A model generated the notes under the pieces. It saw only the letters and a program-made list of their open reading frames with translations. It did not search any database and had not been told where the DNA came from. Of a stretch of 64,000 nucleotides of DNA, positions 57,926 to 64,000 are shown one piece after another. Origin of the DNA: an uncultured Pelagibacteraceae bacterium (GTDB taxonomy: Bacteria > Pseudomonadota > Alphaproteobacteria > Pelagibacterales > Pelagibacteraceae); NCBI GenBank assembly GCA_902590465.1, contig CACIWX010000001.1:1-64000 (forward strand). The letters are read 5' to 3'. Each line of letters begins with the position of its first letter. Position 1 is the first letter of the stretch. The position numbers were made by a program, and so were the translations under genes.

Positions 57926-59419
57926 TTAAAACTTTTGTTTTCTTAAAAATGCAGGAATTTCAAAATCTTCTTCCTCGTTTGTGTCCTGATTAAATAGTTC
58001 CTCTGTTTCTCTATTTTCATTTTCATCCATCTCAATTTCATCATCCGATTGATGACTTTGATTTTCAGAAAATAATCTAGGCGTATACTCTTGCTCATTT
58101 TTTTCTGCAACTTCAGAAGAAATTTCATTTTCTTCAAGCTTGTTATTCTCTATATAAGAAGCGCTTTCAATTGAAACTCCAGTTGGAATGTTATTTGAAT
58201 GTTTTTCATTCAAACTTGAAATTTCAAATGTGTTTTCATTTTCTATAATTTTTTGAATATTGTTATGCGAATTGTTTTCTCTATCTTCTTTTAATTCGTA
58301 ACTTTCATCAAGTTTTAAAGCTGTTGCACCGTCAATAGAATTTAAAGTATTATTTTCCATTCTTGAGTTTTGAGAAAATAAATTGTCAGAGTAACCAGTA
58401 TTTCTATTTTGAACACGAGAAAACATGTTTAGAACTGTTTTGCTCTCAGTTTTATCACCATCAAGAGCTGTTGCGACTATAGATACTCTTATCTTACCAG
58501 TCATATTTTCATCTTTTATTGCACCAAATATAACTTCAGCATCTGAGTCAACTTCGGCTCTTATGGTATTTACTGATTGATCAACTTCAAATAATGTAAG
58601 ATCATTACCGCCTGTAATATTTATTAAAAGGCCTTTTGCGCCTTGAAGAGAATACTCATCAATTAATGGGTTGTTTAGCGCCATTTCAGTTGCAGTTTTA
58701 GCTCTATTTTCTCCCTCCGCTTCACCTGTTCCCATCATAGCTTTTCCCATTGAACTCATTACGGTTTCTACATCAGCAAAATCTAAGTTTATCATTCCTG
58801 GTCTAACCATCAAATCGGTAACACTTTGAACTCCATGCTTTAAAACATTGTTTGATAAATTAAATGACTCCTCAAAAGTAGTTGTTTCACTAGCTATTTT
58901 AAAAAGATTTTGATTAGGGACAACTATTACTGTATCTAAATGTTTTTTAAATTCTTCTAATCCATCAATTGCTCTTCTCATTCTTTTAGGACCTTCATAA
59001 GAAAAAGGTAAAGTGGTTACCCCTACTGTAAGAATATTTTGTTCTCTGGCTGCTTTTGCAATAACATGTGATGCTCCTGTTCCAGTACCACCGCCCATTC
59101 CTGATGTAATAAAAACCATATTTGCACCTTGTATATAATTAACAATTTCATTTAATGACTCATCAGCTGCTGCTTGACCTATATCGTGTTTTGCTCCTGC
59201 TCCAAGTCCTTTTGTTAAATTCATTCCAATTTGAATCTTTGCATGAGCTTTACTCATTTTTAAATCTTGAGCATCAGTATTAACTGCAACAAATTCTACA
59301 CCTTCCATACCTGACTCGATCATTGCATTTATTGCATTACCTCCAGCACCACCAACACCTAAGACTAAAATTCTTGGTTTCAATTCTTTCAACTCTCCTC
59401 CGCCAACATTTATACTCAT
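57926..59419 (-). CDS. ftsZ: Cell division GTPase FtsZ (start at MSINVGG, overlapping the mraZ stop)
   Basis: VLGVGGAGGNAINAMI; FITSGMGGGTGTGASHVIA; C-terminal tail DFEIPAFLRKQ. Confidence 0.97.
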   Translation of the reverse strand: MSINVGGGELKELKPRILVLGVGGAGGNAINAMIESGMEGVEFVAVNTDAQDLKMSKAHAKIQIGMNLTKGLGAGAKHDIGQAAADESLNEIVNYIQGANMVFITSGMGGGTGTGASHVIAKAAREQNILTVGVTTLPFSYEGPKRMRRAIDGLEEFKKHLDTVIVVPNQNLFKIASETTTFEESFNLSNNVLKHGVQSVTDLMVRPGMINLDFADVETVMSSMGKAMMGTGEAEGENRAKTATEMALNNPLIDEYSLQGAKGLLINITGGNDLTLFEVDQSVNTIRAEVDSDAEVIFGAIKDENMTGKIRVSIVATALDGDKTESKTVLNMFSRVQNRNTGYSDNLFSQNSRMENNTLNSIDGATALKLDESYELKEDRENNSHNNIQKIIENENTFEISSLNEKHSNNIPTGVSIESASYIENNKLEENEISSEVAEKNEQEYTPRLFSENQSHQSDDEIEMDENENRETEELFNQDTNEEEDFEIPAFLRKQKF

Positions 59420-59880
59420 AAAAGTTCTCCTTTCTGTTTTGTTTCCCACTTTAAATTTGATCTATTTTGATAAGCTTTTTTTCTTGCAACAATCTTAAAT
59501 TTTTCAAAATTTTTAGGCTCCCAAATTTGAAAAGTTTTTCCAAGGCCAACAAATAAAACACTATTTTTAATTTTTGCATGATTAAGAAGTTTATTTGATA
59601 AAGATACTCTCCCTTCAGTATCAAATTGTAAATTTTCACTTTCCGATAAAACTGAAGTAGCAAAAAAATCTCTTTTTTCTTCAAATGGATTTAATGAGTC
59701 AATTGTGTTAGAAAGTTTTTCTATTCTATCTTGAGAGCATGCATCTAGTGCAGAATGGTTGAAAGATGGATAGGTGATAAAACCATTATAGCCCACAGAA
59801 TTTAAATATGATCTAAATGTTGCGGGCACTGATACACGTCCTTTTTTGTCTATTTTGTTTTCGTAGCTTGATAAAAACAT
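59416..59880 (-). CDS. mraZ: Transcriptional regulator MraZ
   Basis: YENKIDKKGRVSVPATFRSYL ... DTEGRVSLSNKLLNHAKI. Confidence 0.93.
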   Translation of the reverse strand: MFLSSYENKIDKKGRVSVPATFRSYLNSVGYNGFITYPSFNHSALDACSQDRIEKLSNTIDSLNPFEEKRDFFATSVLSESENLQFDTEGRVSLSNKLLNHAKIKNSVLFVGLGKTFQIWEPKNFEKFKIVARKKAYQNRSNLKWETKQKGELL

Positions 59881-59931
59881 TTTTTAATAAAAACCTATTA
59901 ATTACTAAATTTAACAATTTACCCTCCATAT

Positions 59932-59956
59932 TGGGATTTAATGGGATAGTATGGGT
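59932..59956. promoter_or_regulatory. Candidate MraZ box: three TGGG repeats at exact 10-bp spacing
   Basis: ttgggatttaatgggatagtatggg, ~50 bp upstream of mraZ; TGGG at 59932, 59942, 59952. Confidence 0.6.
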
Positions 59957-60026
59957 TTTTAAAAATTAGTCAATAAGTTTGTAAAAGCTAAAAAGGTACA
60001 AATCATGAACATAAATTAAGGATTTT

Positions 60027-60382
60027 GCCAGACAATCTGTAAGCCGGGTTCTGTCATTTAAGATGTCATTTATCTAGGCTTAAATTCCCATTTAAGCTCA
60101 AGCGGTTAACCCAGAAGACTAACTAAAGACCGTTTTTAGTGTATAAACACAATGTCTTCTCTATTTAACCTTGCTCCCAGTGGGGTTTGCCGTGCGTTTT
60201 TTGTTACCAAAAAACCGGTGAGCTCTTACCTCGCCGTTTCACCCTTGCCTTGATAAGGCGGTTTATTTTCTGTGGCACTATCCCTGAAGTCACCTTCGCC
60301 AGTCGTTAACTGGCACTGTGTCTTTACGGAGCCCGGACTTTCCTCTGTTAAATTTAAAACAGCGACAATCCAATTATCTGGC
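60027..60382 (-). ncRNA. rnpB: RNase P RNA
   Basis: Reverse complement contains GAGGAAAGTCCGGGCTCC, AGGGTGAAACGGCGAGGTAAGAGCTCACCGG, ACAGAACCCGGCTTACAGATTGTCTGGC. Confidence 0.95.
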
Positions 60383-60428
60383 AAGAAATCTTTTATTTAA
60401 TTACTCTCAATTAATCAAGTTATTAGAA

Positions 60429-61142
60429 TTAATGTGTTAAAAAATGGCTTATTTCAAAGGTTTTTTGATCAATTGTTCCAGTAACATTATTTGGTAAAAA
60501 ATGCTGCTGAAAAGATTTAACTACTCTTTTATCGTGAACGCTACTTTTATGAATTCTAAAATATCTATACCCCAATTTTTGTAGATTTCTGAAAAACATA
60601 TTTCTACTTTTTTTTTTATTTTTTATAATATTTTTTGGATTTAAGCTGTACCATCTACCAAGATTATACTTGCTTAACTTTTCCCAGGGGAATTTTTCGC
60701 CTGGATCAATTTTCCTTAATGGCGCAATATCCGAATGGCCTAAAAAATTTTCTCTTTTTACTGAATATTTTTTTTTTAATTTTTTACATATGGCAATAAG
60801 ACTTTTTATTTGTTTATCGCTAAAATTTTGATACCCGAATTTATGCCCCTTATTTACTAGCTCAATACCTATGGATTGACTGTTTAAGTTTTTGAAGTGC
60901 TGCCATTTTGATTTTCCTGCATGCCAAGCTATGTTGGTTTCTTTTACCATTTGGACAATTTTGCCTTTCCTATTAATTAAATAATGGCAACTCACTTTGT
61001 GTTTAGGATTTTTAAGTCTTTTAATAGATTCAATTTCAGATTGCATTCCTGTATAGTGAATAATTACAAATTTAATATGACTTTTTGCTCTTGTTTTTTT
61101 TGAGAAATTAGGGGAAAAATTTGTTATAATCTTCATAATCAA
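60429..61142 (-). CDS. N-acetylmuramoyl-L-alanine amidase, AmpD/AmiD type
   Basis: FVIIHYTGMQSEIESIKRL; HYLINRKGKIVQMVKETNIAWHAG; GHSDIAPLRKIDPGEKFPW. Confidence 0.92.
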   Translation of the reverse strand: MIMKIITNFSPNFSKKTRAKSHIKFVIIHYTGMQSEIESIKRLKNPKHKVSCHYLINRKGKIVQMVKETNIAWHAGKSKWQHFKNLNSQSIGIELVNKGHKFGYQNFSDKQIKSLIAICKKLKKKYSVKRENFLGHSDIAPLRKIDPGEKFPWEKLSKYNLGRWYSLNPKNIIKNKKKSRNMFFRNLQKLGYRYFRIHKSSVHDKRVVKSFQQHFLPNNVTGTIDQKTFEISHFLTH

Positions 61143-61228
61143 AGAATTTAAACTATTTTTTTAAAAATTTAGATAATTTAAGCTAAATTTTATATAGAAT
61201 ATAGATAAAAATTATATATATAGCCAAT

Positions 61229-61972
61229 ATGCACCAATTTAGAAATTTAAATATTGTACTTACTTTTCTTGTTTGTTTTTTAATAACAACTCCTAAAGCG
61301 ATAGCATCAGATGAATGTTTTGAGAAGGTGAGTAGGTCTATTTTCAAATTTAATATGGCTTTTGACGAAATAATTTTAGAGCCGTTAGCCAAGGGCTATA
61401 ACAAACTGCCAGATCCAGTCAAGAAAGGCACAAGTAATTTTACGTCAAACGTAGCAACTTTATTATCAATACCTAACTCTATGCTGCAGGGGAATATAGA
61501 ACAAGTCGGTCATTCTACAGGTAGCTTCCTCGTAAACTCCACGGTTGGAATATTTGGCTTTTTAAATCCGGCAGAAAAAATGGGTTTAAAACCACATAAA
61601 GAAGATGTAGGCCAAACATTAGGCAAGTATGGTGTGGGACCAGGTTGTTACTTAGTGCTTCCAATTTTAGGCCCATCAACTGCTCGGGACTCATTTGGTC
61701 TAATAGCAGACACTTTTGTTGATCCTTTTGCTCATGTAACAATAAGAGAAAACGAATTATTTGGTGTATCTGGAAATGATTTAGATTATTTTTCTGTAAA
61801 AGGAACAACTGCAATTGATTTTAGAGCAGACAATGTCAATAACTTTGAAAGTTTGGAAAAAAATTCTATTGACTTATATTCCTCATTAAAAAGTATCTAC
61901 TTGCAAGATAGAGAAAATAAAATTAAAAATTCCGTTCAAAATGATGATGAATGGGGAAATTTAGACAACTAA
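61229..61972 (+). CDS. mlaA: MlaA/VacJ-family lipid asymmetry protein
   Basis: FNMAFDEIILEPLAKGYNKLPDPVKKG; DVGQTLGKYGVGPGCYLVLPILGPSTARDSFG. Confidence 0.93.
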   Translation: MHQFRNLNIVLTFLVCFLITTPKAIASDECFEKVSRSIFKFNMAFDEIILEPLAKGYNKLPDPVKKGTSNFTSNVATLLSIPNSMLQGNIEQVGHSTGSFLVNSTVGIFGFLNPAEKMGLKPHKEDVGQTLGKYGVGPGCYLVLPILGPSTARDSFGLIADTFVDPFAHVTIRENELFGVSGNDLDYFSVKGTTAIDFRADNVNNFESLEKNSIDLYSSLKSIYLQDRENKIKNSVQNDDEWGNLDN

Positions 61973-61980
61973 AATAACTA

Positions 61981-62577
61981 ATGAAAAAATTTAGTGTTTA
62001 TTTAATAACTTTATTTTTTTTCATTAAAAGTCCTTTACTTGCTTACAGCTCAAATCCAAAAGATTTTGTAAATGAATTAGTAAATGACGCTATTAGTAAA
62101 TTATCAGATAAAAATCTAAACCAAGAACAAAAAGAAAAGTTTATTGAAGATATAGCAACAGAAAACGTTGATATAAATGCACTGGGTCTTTATACGTTAG
62201 GCGAATTGAGAAAATCATCTAGTGAAAATGATATTTCAAATTTTCAAAAATCATTCGAAAAATACTTTCTTAAAAGTCTAACTTCAAGATTATCAGATTA
62301 TTCATCAAACATATTTGAGATTTTAGGAGAAGATAAAAAAAGTGCTAACTACACAATGATTAATTCAAAGGTAACTCCGAAAGATGGTGGCCCTGAAATT
62401 AAGATTGATTGGAGGATTTATACTAAAAATCCTGATAAACCTTTAATAAGAGATCTAATTGTAGAGGGTTTGAGTCTAGCAAGAACTCAAAAAGAGGAAT
62501 TTGCTTCTATTTTAAGCTCAAATAATAATGACATTAAAGTTTTAATTTCAAAGTTAAACGAATTCGTGAGCAACTAA
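61981..62577 (+). CDS. mlaC: MlaC/Ttg2D-family phospholipid-binding protein
   Basis: ABC transporter auxiliary fold; IDWRIYTKNPDKPLIRDLIVEGLSLARTQKEEFASIL. Confidence 0.88.
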   Translation: MKKFSVYLITLFFFIKSPLLAYSSNPKDFVNELVNDAISKLSDKNLNQEQKEKFIEDIATENVDINALGLYTLGELRKSSSENDISNFQKSFEKYFLKSLTSRLSDYSSNIFEILGEDKKSANYTMINSKVTPKDGGPEIKIDWRIYTKNPDKPLIRDLIVEGLSLARTQKEEFASILSSNNNDIKVLISKLNEFVSN

Positions 62578-62579
62578 TC

Positions 62580-62656
62580 TGGTGGGCCCGCCAGGACTCG
62601 AACCTGGGACCAATACATTATGAGTGTACTGCTCTAACCAACTGAGCTACAGGCCC
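62580..62656 (-). tRNA. tRNA with CAU anticodon (elongator Met or Ile2), CCA encoded
   Basis: GGGCCTGTAGCTCAGTTGGTTAGAGCAGTACACTCATAATGTATTGGTCCCAGGTTCGAGTCCTGGCGGGCCCACCA folds as a cloverleaf; loop CUCAUAA. Confidence 0.95.
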
Positions 62657-62685
62657 AAAACATTGCTCTTTTATATCACAATTAA

Positions 62686-64000
62686 TTATTTTTCTAAGAA
62701 ACTTTTTAATTGTTTAGATCTGCTCGGGTGTTTAAGCTTTCTCAATGCTTTTGCTTCAATTTGTCTTATTCTTTCTCTTGTGACTGAAAATTGTAAACCT
62801 ACTTCTTCCAAGGTATGATCTGTGTTCATGCCAATACCAAAACGCATCCTCAAAACTCTTTCTTCTCTTGGAGTCAAAGATGCCAAAATTTTTGTAGTAG
62901 ACTCACTTAGATTTGATTGAATAGCTGTATCTAAAGGCTGTAATGCGTTTTTGTCCTCAATAAAATCTCCTAAACTACTATCCTCTTCATCTCCAACAGG
63001 TGTCTCAAGAGATACAGGTTCTTTTGCAATTTTTAAAACTTTTCTAACTTTTTCTAATGGCATTGCTAATTTTTTTGCTAATTCTTCAGGAGTTGGTTCT
63101 CTTCCAAATTCGCTCATTATTTGACGCTGAGTTCTTACAATTTTATTAATTGTTTCTATCATATGAACAGGAATTCTAATCGTTCTTGCCTGATCAGCTA
63201 TTGATCTTGTTATCGCTTGTCTTATCCACCATGTAGCGTATGTTGAAAATTTATATCCTCGTCTATATTCAAATTTATCGACTGCTTTCATTAGACCTAT
63301 ATTTCCTTCTTGAATAAGATCTAAAAATTGAAGTCCCCTATTGGTGTATTTTTTTGCAATAGAAATTACTAATCGTAAATTAGCTTCCACCATTTCTTTT
63401 TTTGCTATTCTCGACTCTCTTTCACCTTTTTGGATCCTGCTTACTAATTTCTTAAATTCACCTACTGACAAACCAATTTTTTTGCTAAATTCAACTAATC
63501 TGTCCTTAATCTCGGTAAAATCTTTTTTATATTTTTTAAAGAAAGCTTTCCAAGTTATATTTTCTTTTAAAAAGGACTCAAATTTAGGGTTTATTTCGTT
63601 TCCAACATAATATTTTAAAAATTCTTCTCGAGAAATTTTATTATCCATTGCTAACCTTAAAAGAACACCCTCTAGAGAAACAATTTTTTTATTTTCTTTG
63701 TAATGAGATTGAACCAATTCCTCAACAACATGAGGGGCTAGTTGCAAATTTTTAAAATTATCTACTAAAATCTCTTGAATTTTTTTAAAATTTTTATTTT
63801 TTGATACTGATAATTCTTTTGATGCTAATAAACATTCGAGTTTTTCAACTTGATACTTTTGAAGTTTAGAATAATTTTTATTTAATGAGTCTAAAATATT
63901 TATGATTTTAGGTTTAATTTCTTCCTCCATTTTTGCTAGTGAAACATTAAATTCATCATCTTCACTAGTTGGGTTTTCCTCTTTTTTATCTGACTCTACA
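62686..64000 (-). CDS. rpoD: Primary sigma factor RpoD, 5' end beyond the right edge
   Basis: [59 protein letters not shown]; frame stays open to 64000 upstream of the listed Met. Confidence 0.95.
   Translation of the reverse strand, partial: VESDKKEENPTSEDDEFNVSLAKMEEEIKPKIINILDSLNKNYSKLQKYQVEKLECLLASKELSVSKNKNFKKIQEILVDNFKNLQLAPHVVEELVQSHYKENKKIVSLEGVLLRLAMDNKISREEFLKYYVGNEINPKFESFLKENITWKAFFKKYKKDFTEIKDRLVEFSKKIGLSVGEFKKLVSRIQKGERESRIAKKEMVEANLRLVISIAKKYTNRGLQFLDLIQEGNIGLMKAVDKFEYRRGYKFSTYATWWIRQAITRSIADQARTIRIPVHMIETINKIVRTQRQIMSEFGREPTPEELAKKLAMPLEKVRKVLKIAKEPVSLETPVGDEEDSSLGDFIEDKNALQPLDTAIQSNLSESTTKILASLTPREERVLRMRFGIGMNTDHTLEEVGLQFSVTRERIRQIEAKALRKLKHPSRSKQLKSFLEK

Noticed and set aside
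57943-58137. 64-aa alternative-frame ORF in the ftsZ C-terminal linker
   Set aside because: Lies in the low-complexity acidic linker of FtsZ; Lys/Met-rich frame-shifted translation of GAA/AAT repeats.
62580-62656. Naming the tRNA firmly as initiator Met
   Set aside because: Anticodon CAU is clear, but the initiator-specific features (C1-A72 mismatch, three G-C pairs in the anticodon stem) are absent; elongator Met versus Ile2 (lysidine) cannot be decided by eye.

Overview
AT-rich, densely packed alphaproteobacterial DNA. Gene content and order fit a SAR11/Pelagibacter-type genome (inferred from recognised proteins, not from a search). The window is mostly core genome: cysE-msrB; gshA/gshB; bhmT-metY behind an apparent tandem SAM-II/SAM-V leader; an mreBCD-mrdA-rodA-bactofilin cell-shape cluster; leuA, ilvC, ilvH, ilvB; miaA, degP, hflKC, mrp, thyX; a permuted tmRNA; fumC, uvrD, pepP, ligA, bamD; a dcw cell-wall/division cluster; rnpB; mlaA/mlaC; a CAU tRNA; and rpoD running off the right edge. 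I see no CRISPR array, transposase, integrase or obvious defence island. Main observations: (1) gshA is split. Its 5' part is on the - strand at the left edge and its 3' part on the + strand from ~1776. The junction carries an exact 58-bp copy of an internal dadA-like segment from ~8.8 kb away. (2) The bhmT leader has a SAM-II-like aptamer with an explicit terminator/antiterminator, then a SAM-V-like aptamer whose Shine-Dalgarno (SD) is placed for a 21-codon upstream ORF (uORF). That uORF overlaps the bhmT start, and the bhmT SD sits in a perfect hairpin. metY also has an overlapping short uORF. (3) Downstream of ssrA there are three extra copies of the tmRNA pseudoknot sequence plus a second repeat (TGTGATC type) among tiny membrane-protein ORFs, suggesting integration scars. 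(4) mrdA (PBP2) has a +1 frameshift at an A6 run. (5) ftsZ lies between mraZ and rsmH instead of after ftsA. (6) murE and murF form one 920-aa ORF. (7) Three TGGG repeats at 10-bp spacing lie upstream of mraZ.
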